The notes below the pieces were generated by a model. The model had not been told where the DNA came from and did no database searches. It saw only the letters and a program-made list of their open reading frames with translations. A DNA stretch of 64,000 nt, from positions 186,001 to 250,000 of the forward strand of contig RMBW01000005.1 in NCBI GenBank assembly GCA_004009845.1, in the 5' to 3' direction. Positions 1 through 13,316 of the stretch are shown here, piece by piece; within the stretch, counting starts at the first letter, position 1; the number at the start of each line of letters is the position of its first letter. Source of the stretch: Davidsoniella eucalypti. Taxonomy: Eukaryota; Ascomycota; Sordariomycetes; Microascales; Ceratocystidaceae. The position numbers and the translations under genes were made by a program.

Positions 1-2133
1 CAATAGAATACTATTTTTTAAGATTCTGATACTATATCAATTTCAAAATACCAAGTTACAGCATATAATGTAATATCTGTCGTGAAATGTTAAATGTTAA
101 GCGAGCTATCGTGCTGTGGTACTTCATTTGCTTGACTCTGATGGAAACGAAATATCATCGCTATAATGATGAACTTGCCAGTTGATAACACTTTATCAAT
201 TTCTGAAGTTACGGGCTGTTTAAGGAAATGGTATATCCCGTCATATACAACGGAAGCCGCTTTCTATAATCCAATCTACCTGTCCAAGCCATAGCATTAC
301 ATTTGTCCGTGCTATACAGCTACAAGTATACATAAGTATACATACAAGTATAGCTCCACACACCCGCTCTGAACATAAGGATTGTGCTAGATAATAAAAA
401 CAAGGCTAGACTGATAGATGAGTGTTAGTACATACATTTCGATAACATGAATAATGTATTGTATTTTTTCCGTCTTTTTCTAATAAGTTAGTTGAGTTGG
501 ATGTAGTACTACACATGAGATATTGCCATGTCTGGAGTCTTATCTGGTATTTGGCCATGAAAATGAAGCACCGGCATCAGCTCAACAATGGCGTGTCAGT
601 AGCTAAATGTATGCCTTGTTTTAGATAGCGAACGCCTCACTCCGCCCGTCGCTAGTTCGATATCCAAAAGAAACTTGGTATACTCGAAACATGACTTTTG
701 GTGCTCTGTCTGTATCTTTGGCGCCGTGAAACGATAATACACATATCTAGTTGTACATAGTATATGCATAATTGCGTAGTTCAATTACACTCTTGCTTTG
801 CTATTAGTCCAATCATCGTTCGATATCAATGGGAACCGCCCATATTCGATCAGTCTCCCATTCTTTGTTGATCCACAGGCTTCGTCATTCTGAAAACTAT
901 AAACGCGTGGCCCACGATTTAAGCTTCTCTATTACAGCGGTTTTTTCTCTCTTTTCTTGCTAGCTAGTAGTCTCCTTTATGGCAATGAGTCCATCTTTAG
1001 GATTTACAAAGGATTCATACTAGAATAGCTACCTGAAAAAGGCCGTCGATGTTTTAGTTATGTCCTTTTTTAATCATGGCAGTTTGGCGCTGTTTTAGCT
1101 GTTTGAAGCTAAATGAATGGTGATTATAGTGTCTAAACAATGAATATAAATACGAAAAAAAGGAACGCTCTTGTTGTCCGGGTGAGATATGCAGCCTGGG
1201 ATGCTGTACTCATATATGTGCGCCGGAACTCTTGGCATCACATATGCATGTATATACACGAATCCTTGATGCTTTCTATACGTTCATCAGCACACGACAT
1301 TTATGCCGGAGAGCATACACTACTTTGGTTATTGTATTATCGTATCGCAAGAGAGACTTGTATGTTAGTAAGATATCTCTAGGCAGTAATTAAGCTATCC
1401 TTTTTCAGCCGGGTTGACAAGCCGAGGCCACAGTATTTATTAGTAGCAAATTTGAAGATACTCCCTTCAAGATGAGGTTATTATCTTGTAGCGAGCATGT
1501 ACCTAGTTTTCGTACATATTGTAAACGATCAAGAGTTTGGCTTTGGTTCTGGCTCTGATATTATGATATTGATATGTCTGGGTGTCTAGCCCGTCAAACA
1601 ACCAAGACCAGGGGATTGACGGGTCGTATCGACCAGGAAGTGGTCTTATCATACTTCTGATAATGACAGGCTTCAGGCCTGCTATAGAGCGGAAACCTGT
1701 CTAGATAGATAATGTGGTAGTAGCTTCAATGGCTGTTAAAGTAGCGGTGATGAACGAAATCATATTACCACGGGAACAAAATCAATAAGAAAAACCCAAT
1801 AAGACAAAAAAAAAAAGAACGACTGTCATGGTGACGTTGCGTTCAATTTATGACTTGGGTGATTGCGTTGTGGACGAGAGAACGTTTGTTGTAGCAACAA
1901 ACATACCGCGAGACGTATACATAACTATCATGTTGCTTTCTGTTGACAATAAGATTACACATGCATATATACGGCGTAAAAGTGCGATTTTGACTTGAAA
2001 CGATACAACATAAAGAGGTATCGGGACCTTTTCTTTTCCCGTTGCTTCGGATCATACTATTCCATTCTTCTTAAAGATGATTAGCATGTAGTCGATGGAT
2101 GGGTGTCTCAACGTTCTAGTTAAGTTAGGACGT

Positions 2134-2230
2134 CTTTTTTTTTTTTTTTTTTTTTGATTCTTTTTTTTTAAGGTGGAAATGGAGCTCTTGATAGCTATGT
2201 AGCACCTCGGTATCCTAAGATACACAGCCC
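2134..2230 (-). repeat. SINE-like repeat, copy 2 (tail part)
   Basis: Read on the minus strand this ends in a long A-rich tail (the T runs at 2135-2169). Just before the tail is a stretch of about 35 bp (around 2170-2208) that matches, with a few differences, the part of the element at 50717-50898 next to its own A-rich tail; the core TACATAGCTAT is identical. No tRNA-like head is visible here, so this copy is probably 5' truncated or more decayed. Found by eye only. Confidence 0.4.
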
Positions 2231-2799
2231 TGAACTAATACTAGTATACAATGTAAGGTGAATGACAGCCTACTTCTCAACAGTGACAGGCCAGTAATAT
2301 GCTATTTTTCCTGTAGTTTGAAATAGAGAAAAGGAGAACCGGGCTAGCACCCTGACTCAGTAAATGATTAACATACAACTACTGGTAGAACCCAAGCAAA
2401 AGCAGCAACAGCCCTGCTTTCCCCCGGCCGTCTTAGCCTGCTGGCACTAGTAAATTATGTTTTCTTTCGTCGTCATATCTTGCCTTGAAATACCGAGTTG
2501 AACAAACAAAAGAAAAGCAAACCTGCATCTTGTGTATTGGTGTAATAGACTGTACAATAAAGACACATGTTCACATTTGCTTCTCTCGATGTCTAGCGAG
2601 GATCAATACGCTATTTAGTAGTATCGTAGAAGTAGCCTTCCCAGCGCTTTGGGAGTTGTCATATCAACTGTGCCTTTTGTCTACAGCAAACTAAGCTTCA
2701 TCGGGCGCCGTCGGACCATGTGGCAGCAGCAGCCCTCACTGCCCTTATTGTTAGGCGAGCAGGAAAACGAGCCGCTCCGCACTGAGACCTATCACATAC

Positions 2800-2800
<1 letters not shown>

Positions 2801-2830
<30 letters not shown>

Positions 2831-2832
2831 TA
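2801..2832. repeat. (TATG)n microsatellite
   Basis: About seven to eight perfect TATG units in tandem, in non-coding DNA. Confidence 0.9.
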
Positions 2833-4599
2833 CTAACATTTGTGCTGGCAATGCAATCGGAAACGGGAAGAGGGATAAAGCTTTGATACACAGACGGCTT
2901 GCCGTTTGGTGAAGAAAGTATATAAAAAACCCACCACAAAACATTCCATATCAAGAGCAGAGAAAAGAAGACGATGCCAGAGAATGAGAAAGAAAAAAAC
3001 CCAAAGAGTAAGCGTGGTAGCGGTGGAAGAGGCAATATCTTGGGTGATCGAGAAGAGACCCTGCCCTATATCAAAGCCGTATTAAAGACATGGTGGGCTG
3101 TGCAAAGCGCGGCATTGAGGGTGAAATATAGCGGATATTATCGTCAATTAGACTGTCCATTTATGTCAAGACCTTTTGGACATTCTCTTCATCTTTGTCA
3201 CGCTCGGGAGCTTGAACGGCTTGGGGTTGATAGGAGAGAGTCATGCCATCTCCAGAATCACGATGTATTTTATAAGGAATGTGGGTGCTAGTCTATTTCC
3301 TGACTCTGATTCATAGTGGTGTGCCGGCGGTAGAGAATGTGCCAAAATCTTGTCGTGTTCGTGTAAGAATTCTTTTAATAAATCACTTGGCAATACGTGG
3401 GTTTGTTGTCCCTCGAAAACTCAACACGAGCACTGGCGAATGCATTTATAGGGCCTCTCGCTTGAAAGATAGTTTCCAAAATAACAAGAATATACTCTTT
3501 CTGACAAGATAAGTACATATGTCAGTAGTAGGCGGTCTTTTTCCCCAGGAGGAAGTGTAGATACGAGAGATATACAGATGCATAGTCATGAGTTCATTGA
3601 GTGAGCCTTTTTTTAGTTCTTGGTGCTATGAACATTGCCCCAAGCATTAACAAAGAATTGCAAGAAGAGAAATAAAAAGAAATCTCTGTCGGACGTGGTC
3701 TAAGCCCATGTCCGGTTGAGTAGCCAAGCCCTGGCCAGCTAGGCCTAGACCTGGCCCCATGTCGCCATTTTTTGTTCATGAGTAGTTAGTTGGCCCCTTT
3801 GGGTAAGTTAGGAGACAGATCTAGCAAGAAGGATATCAAGAGCATGATCTCATGCGACCGGGGAGGTGGCCTCGATAGTGGGATAAAGTACTGACGAACA
3901 GGATATCATGGGTGAGAGATAGGAAATACAACTAGATGATCAGTATGGCAAGCCGGGTAGCTTTTAGCAGATAGCCAAAGCAAGCTGTCACTAGCCATCT
4001 ACGTACGATTATATAAATATGCGCTTCTTGGGCCACAGAGCGCTGACAACGGCTCGTCTCGAGACTCTTAGTCGGCTCAATGGATCCCCGAATGCGCTGT
4101 GATTTATTGTATATACATATAAAGTCTGGCGGTGTGTTTTGAGAGCTTCGAAGGCTACTCACTTGAAGCGTATCCTATCTTCTGGTCTTTGTAATCTTTC
4201 TTTCTCATTTCCTGCAGCCTCGTCCTTGTTCCCTGTCTCGAGATCCATGTAGCCAACAGGCTCCTTAACTGCATTATAGCTGGCTAGGGAAGGAGGGGAG
4301 TAGGCCTAGAAAGATGGTGCTATACCCTGCTAGCGGCCCTCATCTGGACTTGTCGGTGCTTTCCTGGCCAAGACAGTGTGTCTATTTTTTCCTCGTTTTG
4401 AAGGGTGAACTGAACTGCGTGTCTCTGCGGGCTGGTTTTGACATTGCAGCCCAGAAAAGGGTCTCACTCGAGCCACTGTTGACTATTGACGACGGCTGAT
4501 ACCGGGTAAATAGTCTAGGAACAGGATTGCACGATGGCACCACCTCTTTGTATCTGGTTGTATTGTATGGCCTCCAGCCATTTAGCGAGCTTAAATTAG

Positions 4600-7401
4600 C
4601 TCTGAATTTTGAAGTGGACTAGTAGCACCGAGTTAGACACGGCCGTTACACGCCTGGTGACATCCGATGCCACTGAGATGAAAAGGACAAGCGCGAGTGC
4701 CGCCTCTCACTAGGTCCTGGATATCGTAGAAACCGCTTTCTGCCTCTGCGGGCCTGGGGCAGTCCTTCTCAGCTTGGTCCCCTTCAGTGCAAAGCATACA
4801 ACACAGAGATAGAAAAAGACCTTGTAGTTGAAGTTGGCAGTGCTGTTTCGCTAGGAAGCTGTCCACGCCAGCGCAAGTGTCCGTGCAATCTCGTGAATTG
4901 CTCATTCATCAGCAAAGCAACACCAGAAAGCATGTAAGGAAGGAACCATTCTCGAGTGATTGCTGCAGAGAAGCAAAGAGAGAACAACTAAACCGCGCAC
5001 TGGGGTTCTTTGGCACTCCCAAAACTGCTCTTCTGGGCTGTGGATAGCTCTGGACGGATCATGGTTGCGTAACACATCGTGGCGGCCCACGGCAAGAGCC
5101 CAGGCAAACTGGCATCTCGAGTAGAGCACGGAGGTCAAGAAGATAACGGCCATTCTTGCTCGGTTTCTCTCTCTTTCTCGCCCATCTGGCGTCTCTGTGC
5201 CTGGTGCTTGACTCCAGTTCTGAGAGAATATCCGTGTCTGTGCTCTTTGGCTGCGACCTCAGTAGCTGCTAGCTGAACGCATATCGGAGATTTACGCATA
5301 CGCTCGTAATGCAGTTGTAGTAGCATCTGGAGATGTGTCTGTTGTCTGTACGGCCAGGTAAATATTGCGGTATGTCTGTTAGTATGTCGTCGTCTCGGCA
5401 TGCCATGTTGATGTCGTTTCCTTTTTGAACTGCAGCCGCCCCTCTTTCTTGATACGGAGTTGTTGCTCTTTTAGTTTGGCTATTGCTTTTCTTTGTTCTC
5501 CCGCGCTCTCTTATCATACACAAGGCTCACTTTCTCTCATTTTCCAACCGTGAGGCTGAACAGGCACAAAACTCCCTCATTATCGCCACTATCGTCTTCT
5601 GATCGTCGGACAGCCGCCCATCGTCGCTATTCTGAACTTATCGGCTGCCTCGATATCCGCTCATTTGCTGCCATTAGCCGCCTTCCGGTTCCGCTAGCTA
5701 TAGATAGAACCATTTCTAGGCTTAGCCCTCGTAAATCCAGCATAGGTGTGCTGTATACGATCTCCCGCTCCCTAAACAGCACCGGCGGCTCTTGTTTCGA
5801 CTGGACGTTGCATAATTTTCGACTGCAAGGCCCAAACCTGTTTTGTTTGCCAATACGATTCGCTTTGTTTGAACTAACCACTACTGCTGTACAATCCGAT
5901 ACTCGATTTGTTGCAGGAACCACACTGGAAACCCTGTCTGCTTTGAGAACGCCCGCGCCACCACCCACTCCCCGAATAGCTCAGCATCAGCTCAGCATTA
6001 TACCTTTGCATTACTGTAATATCGCACTGCGTCTGCCGGCTTTGCTGCGGCTTGCACAACATAGTCGACGCCCTTAGAGCGAGCTAAATCTGCCAACAAG
6101 CTAAAGATCGTGCAACTAGACGCTGTACTCTGCACTCGCTTCGTACCACTGCCATCTGGCTTCCTATTGGCCGTCATCATATTGCATAGTTCCTGCCTGC
6201 CGCTATTTTTGCTCTGTATTATACTTGTCGTCGCTTGTCTACTAGTAGCTTATTTTTCCTTTCGGTCTCCCTAGTAAGCCAGTCGCCTGTCTTTGTTTTG
6301 TTCTACTGCTTCCATTCCTCGAACAGGTCTTAGTTCGAACGCATCCTTACGTACTCTACTCGCCTGTATTTTGCATTTTTCCCTTTGCCCGATTTAAAGA
6401 TTTCTAAGACGCTATCTGTTTCGCCCGGTGTCCTCCACAGGATCAGGAAATGCATCCTATAGTTCAAGTCTATTCCGATTAGAAGTGATTAGCATTGGTG
6501 GATTTCGATTTGAGAAGATCTATATTTCTGTATTCTTTAGATATATTGACGTCTCTTGCATCTGCCTCCTACACACTCTACTCGCCCGATATCTCGACGA
6601 CAAAATCTTCTTTCCACCAATCTGCTGTGAAAGAGCCTTTACATAAGTTGTGGCAGTACGCTTTTACCGTTGCACTGTTGCGCTACAATATACAACGTCA
6701 GCTTCGGCCTTGTCCGTGTGACCACCGCAATTTTGATTCAATCAACAATCAACGGTAAGTTTGTCTTCTATTTGCCCGCTGTCTCTAGCTTAAGCCTGTC
6801 TTGGGTAGCCTTTGTTCTTTGAAGCTTGCAACGTCCCCCCGCTCCACGAATATATATGTACAGATACATGTAGTTGTATGTATCTTTATATCTGTATGAA
6901 GTCCGCCCGACGGAATAATTCACTTGTCATGATGGCCATCTTCTTGACCTGCATATTGTACATGTCTCGATCGCACAGCATCGCCTTTCTAAGACAATAA
7001 GAAGAAGAGAAAAACAGGTTAATAGGTCCGCATGCATGCAGTTGTATCTGTACATGCACAGATATACACAGGTAGCTTCTACCGATACAACGCTGCGGAC
7101 AGCCTAATTATCGTTCTTTGCTTGTTGGTGATTTTTATTGCCCCAGTAGGCTTAGTGCAGGTGTGCGTGTCCATTTTATGTGCAGCTGTGCTTACACGGA
7201 CCATTATCCTATCACGCCCCCCCTCCACTAGAAGCGACTAGACCAAGCTAATAATCCCGGACGGCCAATATAGCGCCTCCAGGGTATGATTTGGTCTCTG
7301 TTTTTCTGGGCTCCTTTTAGCTGACGTTGACTTGCATCGCTAGTAGCTTCGTATATAGATCTGCATTGCCCGGTTCGAACCGTGCTCCTTTTAAAGTCCC
7401 C
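4600..7401 (+). other. long pyrimidine-rich region upstream of the 7.4 kb gene
   Basis: This stretch is richer in C and T on the plus strand than its surroundings and contains several short upstream ATG frames. Intron-like segments (a GTAAGT donor at 6756 and a GTATGA donor near 7287 followed by CTCCTTTTAG) suggest a long, possibly spliced 5' leader of the gene starting at 7402. The longest frame (5493-6077) has no protein-like features and is not called. This is inference from composition; transcript data would decide. Confidence 0.3.
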
Positions 7402-9630
7402 ATGGCTCCCTACGACATTCGGTCGATGGTCTTTGACAGTCTTCCTTTTGTTCTAATAGAAAATCACGACGATATTTCTGATCCAATCATGACTTACTCA
7501 ACCCACAACGACGATATGGGCCACGATGCCCATCAAGAACAACACAATGAACAAGACGCCTCAGGAGCCCCAAGCCACCCTGTGCCGGCAATGCGGGCTG
7601 CTTTCCAAGAGTCACTTATCGAGGCCACCAACAACCCGGAGCCCGACAAGCCCTCTCTGCGCCAGCTCGACCCGAAAGCTCGTCGCCAGCGATTGATCGA
7701 GCAAGCCAAGGACGAGCAATTGCCCGATAGAAACTGGCGTTATCGCCCTGGGCAGCGCCAGCATGAACTGTGGAAACTCATGGCCCAAATTTCCTTTGGT
7801 GTTTACTTACTGCTCAACGGCCGGTCCAACAGCACCGATCAGGTCATCTCCATCCTCCAGGGCCACATCGACGACATTGACGAGTTCCTCGAGGTCTCTC
7901 TGGAAGATCTACATGAGGCATCGCGCGACTTGACTAGCCGCATCCAGCACTTGTGTCTTCCTATGGAGAACCGTCAGGTCTTCGAAAAACTTCTAGAAGA
8001 GCGCAACTTCCGCGCCGAACTTATGTCGGGTAGCGAGACTATCGAGCATGTGCTATCGCGGACAACTCTCTTCCTTGACCAGACAGACGACGATATCCAT
8101 AACGGATTCAACGCTAGCAAGGCCTTCCGGGACTATCTGCACAGCGAGCAAAGCGCAGCATGGTCCGAGGAGCGTCCCAACGTAGTTAGCATATACGAAG
8201 CCATGGTCAACAACACAGATGGATGGCAAAAGACTTTTGCAACTTTGGAGGAGAAGGCGCGCGAGCTTAATGAGCTTGTCGTTTCTCTAACTCACATGGT
8301 TGCTGATATGCAGCGCATCGCTGGAGAAGTAAGCAGACGCACTTGGGTATGTACTAAGTAGTTCACCAACACCTCACACCACTAGACAAGTCTGTGTCGT
8401 TAACATGTCGTATAGATTTCCATTGAGCCTTTCACTGCTCCTCTTCAAAGCCAAGCCGCCGCCCATATGTCACACATATCACAGGCTTCATATGTATCGC
8501 CTGCCTCATCTTATCACAGAGATAGCCAGAGCGTTCGTTCTCGTACTAGCCACACTAGTACCCAGAGATCAGCGCCGAGACAAATGGCCTCAATGTCCTC
8601 AATGCGCCAGCACCATCTTCCCGACGGCGCATTAACGCCCCCTCCTGACGATGGCCTCAACATGCACATCGGATTTGACGACATGATAGCTGCTGAGGCG
8701 GACAATGAAATCAAAAGACAGACTATCATTGCCTCGCGCGACGACGAGTTCATTCTCCAACCCAAGGTCTACACCCCCAAGCCCACCGTACAAGAAACGC
8801 CGCTCTCGCCTCCCGCTAGCCATGCCTCACCACCGCCCCAGGAAGAGGAAGAAGAAGAACCCGTACTGCTTCTATCTAGCAAGCGGTACAGCAAGAACCA
8901 TCCGCCTCAGTCTTCACCACCTTCACTTCACCTCCCTCGCCAAAGGACGTCTTTGAGTCAGAGAGCTTCCCTAAAAGGCCATACTCCTGAACGTATCCAG
9001 ATACCACCAGTTCAGCGTCAAGTCTCTGCCCCTCCAGGCCCTTATCAACAGGCACAGCGCCAACAACAACAGCAATATCGCCAACATTCGGCGCAGCTTG
9101 CGCCGAACTCTGCATACGCACACGAAAGCGATGGACACTTCCGCAACAGATCAAACTCATCTTCCAACGCATCCCTTTCGCCCTTTGTTCAGCATACGCC
9201 TCAGCTTATGATTCCCTCGCCATCCCACTCGCCAATCTCTGAACAGCACCAATTCTATCACCCAGTGCTAGCAAGCCCCCATTCTCCCCTACAACAGCGC
9301 CCTCACACCTCTCACAACACGCCCAGAGTCGTCCCCAATACACCAAGCGGAACACAGTCTGCATTCTACCCGACTCAGCGCAACATCCCATCCCGTATAG
9401 GCGCAGCCAGTACACTGAGCGCCAGCACCACCATGACCTACGAAACTGCCCCGGATGGTACTCATCGCCAGGTCAAGAAGAAGAAGAGCAAGTTTGGCTG
9501 GCTTAAGAAAGCCTTCCAGCTTGATGAAGAAGAGAGAGCTGCATTTGAAGCTCGGCGGCAGAAAAACCAACCCAATCTTTACTACGATGAGCGTAGTTCA
9601 CAGTTCCTAGACGGCCGCAGAATGAGATGA
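7402..9630 (+). CDS. conserved fungal protein of unknown function, two exons
   Basis: Model: exons 7402-8346 and 8416-9630, joined by a 69-bp intron with a GTATGT donor and a TATAG acceptor, phase 0 on both sides, giving about 719 residues. An alternative ATG at 7489 has a better upstream context (A at -3). The first half is a globular, acidic, helix-rich region including a conserved-looking block LPDRNWRYRPGQRQHELWK. The second half is disordered, rich in Ser, Pro, Gln and His, and ends in a basic amphipathic segment (KKKKSKFGWLKKAF) followed by charged residues. I recall similar uncharacterised proteins in Pezizomycotina but know no function. The C-terminal basic and aromatic segment could bind membranes or a partner; that is inference. 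Frame continuity across the intron is the main support. Confidence 0.75.
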
Positions 9631-10978
9631 TTCTTTTCAACTTCCTTGACATTATGTCATGTCACGAACCATCTCCATAGTGTCCAGGGCTTGTGATTAA
9701 TACAAGTTTACTCTAGGGTGCTGATGCCATCGATCTTGCTATGCCACATACATTATTGATTGGGGTGTTGGCTGGGAGTGTAATGTTTGCGAACCTGAAC
9801 CCTTTACCACTCATGCAAACTCAGGCTTGCACCATCCTATCACTATTTTCCTTGTCCATATCTTCATCTATACCCCCACGCATGGTTTCCTGGACGACCT
9901 TTCTTCAGTGTGCTCTATTCCTTTCATATTCTTTCCTTGTCTAGGAGGCCCTTTTTTCTTTTCCACTTATCGTTTTTCGTCTTGTCTTATATACCATCCA
10001 TGTCTGCATAGCGCTCTTTTTGATCTACTTTGTGTTATTTTTTTTCTTTCTAAACCATCTATTTGTATTGACCCTGGCCCTTTCTTTTTTTCTTTCTTCA
10101 TTTTGGGTCAGATTCTATTTTATTTGCTGGTAATGGTGTGGGCTTTGTTTTTCAATAGTCAAAATCCTATAGTAGCCTCAACTATATATGTCTTTTATAA
10201 CACTATATTATTTATTCTGTTACATCGTGAACCTGTACCGAAATATGGAAAATCATGCTCTCACACAAGTATTGCCGACATGAAAATATCCCCACAAAAG
10301 TATCATGTGCTACATTAGCTATCAAAGATACATTTGTTTTTGTATTAAGATGATCAAGCCAAGAATTAATTTACAAAAGAGGTTGTGATTTAGTTCATCT
10401 GTTGTTTTCTCTATAATATTAGAGCCAAAATATAGCATCCAAATATAGCAAGCTGCCGGGGTTTTTTTTCCTTCTTTTTCTTTCCACGATGTTCTGTGCG
10501 TCTATTTTGGCGCTAGAGATATTCAAATTTTGTAACAACGTAAAAGAAACAAGGTCTGGAGAACTCCGATTCTTTGAAGAAAAAAAAAAATTCAATTTCC
10601 TTCATTTACGGGGGAGGATTCTTTTTTTATTTTATATGATAATCTTTTTTGCGCATCGATCAAGTTTTAATACGACAAAATGGAACATGGTTTCTTTTTT
10701 TGGGGGGTTTTTTTTTTCTTATTAATAACATACGAACCAAGATTTTGCCTAAGCTGGGTTTGGAGCTGGGTTTGGAAAAAAAGGTTCGATTAGACTATCA
10801 ATTCAAGTAGGTGATTTCATGAGCGGAATTTCAAGTCTAGAACCTTGAGTTATTCCTTGGTTTTCTATTATAGAAGTCTAGATTCTGTAGATCTACCCTT
10901 TTTTTTTCTTTTTTTTTTTTTCGTAAGACAATGATAATTCCTTTTTTTAGGGCGAGAAAATAAAAGTGCGTTTTTTTT
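9631..10978. other. convergent intergenic region, T-rich
   Basis: This is the 3' flank of two converging genes. It is very rich in T runs on the plus strand (10440-10980 especially) and has a small tandem duplication of GCTGGGTTTGGA around 10754-10775. Frames here are low-complexity and hydrophobic by composition; no gene is supported. Confidence 0.6.
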
Positions 10979-12761
10979 CTATAAAGGGATTTCCGTCAAG
11001 CCTTCTTCACCAAAGTCCTCGGGAGACTTGCTATCCTGGTCTTTAAGCTCGCCGAAGCCGTATTTCTTAACACGACTGAACATAAACGGCGTCTCCTTGG
11101 TTATGGACAGCAACGACCATCGATCGGCTTCTCTATTGTGATTCCAAAATCCATTCCAGACGATTTTACTGTTGGCTGCGCGCTTTCCCGACGATCGCAG
11201 TGCCATTTGCATCATGAATGTGTATCGAGGCGCTATGCCCTCCGTTTCTATGACGATGTCACCGTCTACTTCGAAGGGCAGCTCGATGTTGTCAGAGTAG
11301 ATGCCAAGTTCTTCCTGCGCGCACCGTTGGTGCTGGATCCACTCAGCCTCGTCGCCCACGAAACGACGCTCGGGATGCGGGTTCAGCGGATCGGCGATGC
11401 GCCACCTTCCATGTAGTAGATATGCCATGAACGGGAACTCTTGCACAGAATCAACGTTCTCAGGCGAGAAAACGGGCACGACTTCCGAGGGTTCCTCGGT
11501 GGTCAGTAGACTGAGGACTGTGCCATCACGTAGAAAACGCAAGTATCGGAAGTATGTCACCACATGTACGACGTTACTGATGATTTTCTGGTTAGGTCCC
11601 ATCTGGCCCTCGCGGATATAGTTGACGCGTGAGATGTAACATCCGTTGAAACGCAGTCGTGGACGCCGACGGAATAGGGTTTTCCAAGAGCCATTGTACG
11701 GCTTGTTGGGGAGCAGCGCAGCGCAGACTTTCTCGGCACGCGCTTGTCGCCGCTTGTCTGTTTCCATCTCGTACATGGCGGGCGTTGCGGCTGGATCGAG
11801 CTGTGCAGCCAATTCACCAGATATTGTGCGGTGAAAGGAGTGGTACATGCCAGGGAACCCAAATCGGAACGATAAGCAGGCGCTGCGCCAGATAGTTTCA
11901 TCCGTGGCTACGATGAATGCCATGCGCTTACATACTTGAGCTAGACGAGCAAAGTCGCCGATGTCGTGCTCGGCAACATGTTCCATGATGGCATGCAGCA
12001 TCTCGTACGGTAGGTCGGCAATAGGACAGGGTGGTGCAGGCGTGTCTTCTATCTCGGGAGGTGCGGGCTCGATACGGAGATCGGCAAAGCTAGCGATTAG
12101 CTCAGTGAAAGTAAGCGTGACAGCGGATTCTGGTGGTTTTTCCTCAGGAGCAGCAACAGCAGCCTTAGCTTGGGAGTTAGATTTGGTCGTCGATGGCGGT
12201 TTGGGAGCAGGTGGAAAGTGCTTCTGTCTGTAGATCTTGTCGACAGAGCTATCCATCTGGGGGATATGTCAGTAGTGACCTCTCAAATTCGATGGTAACA
12301 AGGAGCAAACCTACTCTATACGCTTTGCGATATAAATTCAGACTGTCGCCTAGATTTCCGTGGGTCTCCTTCTTGATTGCCTCCTCGAAGTGGTCCAAGG
12401 CCGAGACAAGGACCTTTTTCTTGCCATGACTCTGCTCGAATGTAGCATTTCCGTACGATGGACCAGCAAATGCCTCGTGCATTTCGTCTGCTTCTTCCTC
12501 CGAGGACGACTCTAGATCTTCGGTAGGCGCGGTATCTTGAATGGTCGCGGGGTTTGCAATATTGTCAACATCAATCTCCCTGGCAGCCCCTCGGGGCGAT
12601 ACGGCGCGAGCAGGACCCGGGGCGGCCGGTAGTGTCTGGCTAGCCGCGCTGTTAACCTGGGCATAATCTTTCAGGTCGTTGAGCCAGCGCGAGCGGAAGG
12701 TTTCCAGCTCCGCGGAAAGCGTCTCCGGGGGGGCAGCGCCGCCCGACGACGAAGACGCCAT
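10979..12761 (-). CDS. F-box protein of the FBXO9/Hrt3/Pof7 family
   Basis: Likely substrate-recognition subunit of an SCF ubiquitin ligase. Minus-strand exons 12315-12761 and 10979-12256 are joined across a 58-bp intron (GTAGGT donor, CTGAC branch, CAG acceptor), giving 574 residues. The join restores a TPR-like helix pair, with the sequence running from LYRKAYR into MDSSVDKIYRQ. An F-box follows at about residues 227-276 (LPYEMLHAIMEHV, then VCKRMAF and WRSAC). The C-terminal half has the family's RPRLRFNGCYISRVNYIREG signature and a domain matching human FBXO9 in layout. The N terminus is disordered and acidic. The gene lies 198 bp downstream of the orphan exon at 12959-13084, same strand. 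Family assignment is confident; substrates are unknown. Confidence 0.9.
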
Positions 12762-12958
12762 TGTTTGATGCTATGGCAAGATAAGAAGGCGGTGAAATGC
12801 AGAGAGAGGGCTCAGTTTAGCAGATGAGCAGTTAAATATGAAATACTGTTGATGACAAAAGGGATATCAAAGTAACGTCTCATTGCATCTTTGTTTTCAA
12901 TCTTATCAATATCGGCCTCCTCTCTAGCTCGAGGCGGAAGATGCGGCTACTCCTTATC

Positions 12959-13084
12959 TTATCCTGAGCTATCGGCATCCGTATTAGTCAACTTCTGACC
13001 GAAGTGGGGCTTCGACTCGCCGGTCTTGTTTAGGCAAGTTGACTCGAACTTCTTTTGCCAATCGAGTAAATCCACCTTGCGTTT
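12959..13084 (-). CDS. orphan terminal exon of a small unidentified protein
   Basis: On the minus strand, 126 bases read as 41 residues and a TAA stop, beginning KRKVDLLDWQKKFE and including LNKTGESKPHFGQK. The exon is preceded directly by an in-frame stop that doubles as a good acceptor (CTGTAG) with a CTAAC branch point about 15 bases upstream, so it looks like a last exon. The composition is charged and protein-like, unlike the DNA on either side. I could not place the first exon: candidate ATGs between here and the tRNA at 13317 do not join in phase, so it may lie beyond the tRNA. Family not recognised. It could be a decayed remnant. Confidence 0.4.
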   Translation of the reverse strand, partial: KRKVDLLDWQKKFESTCLNKTGESKPHFGQKLTNTDADSSG

Positions 13085-13316
13085 CTACAGGAAAAAGGCA
13101 GTTAGTGGCGTAGGTGACACAATAAAATGTTGAGTGAATTGTCTTAAATCTGATAGTCGGTAAGCGGCAAAATACCCTAGGATCCCCATTTTTTTTCTAG
13201 CTCAGTGTTCTCCCCACGTCATATGTATGTTGATAGCTAAACAACACAAAATAGATATCATTTACAGCATCATCAACAACTTGGCAAAAAGGTATCAATT
13301 AGTCAAAAAGATATGC

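Larger units (their letters stand above)
1..4600. other. gene-poor AT-rich region
   Basis: No open frame here looks like a protein: the ones present are short, overlap on both strands and have no recognisable motif. The sequence is AT-rich with homopolymers, a tetranucleotide microsatellite near 2.8 kb and an A-rich-tailed repeat copy near 2.2 kb, both listed separately. Short spliced exons cannot be excluded by eye. Confidence 0.5.

Noticed and set aside
5493..6077. 194-codon plus-strand open frame
   Set aside because: Ser/Arg/Leu-rich from C/T-rich DNA, no domain, overlapped by antisense frames; more likely leader or promoter sequence.
7366..7385. B-box-like CCGGTTCGAACCG before the 7.4 kb gene
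   Set aside because: It is a short palindrome without T-stem geometry for a tRNA, and no other arm is present.
9827..10318. 163-codon hydrophobic plus-strand frame
   Set aside because: Phe/Leu/Ile richness follows directly from T-rich 3' flanking DNA; no motif.
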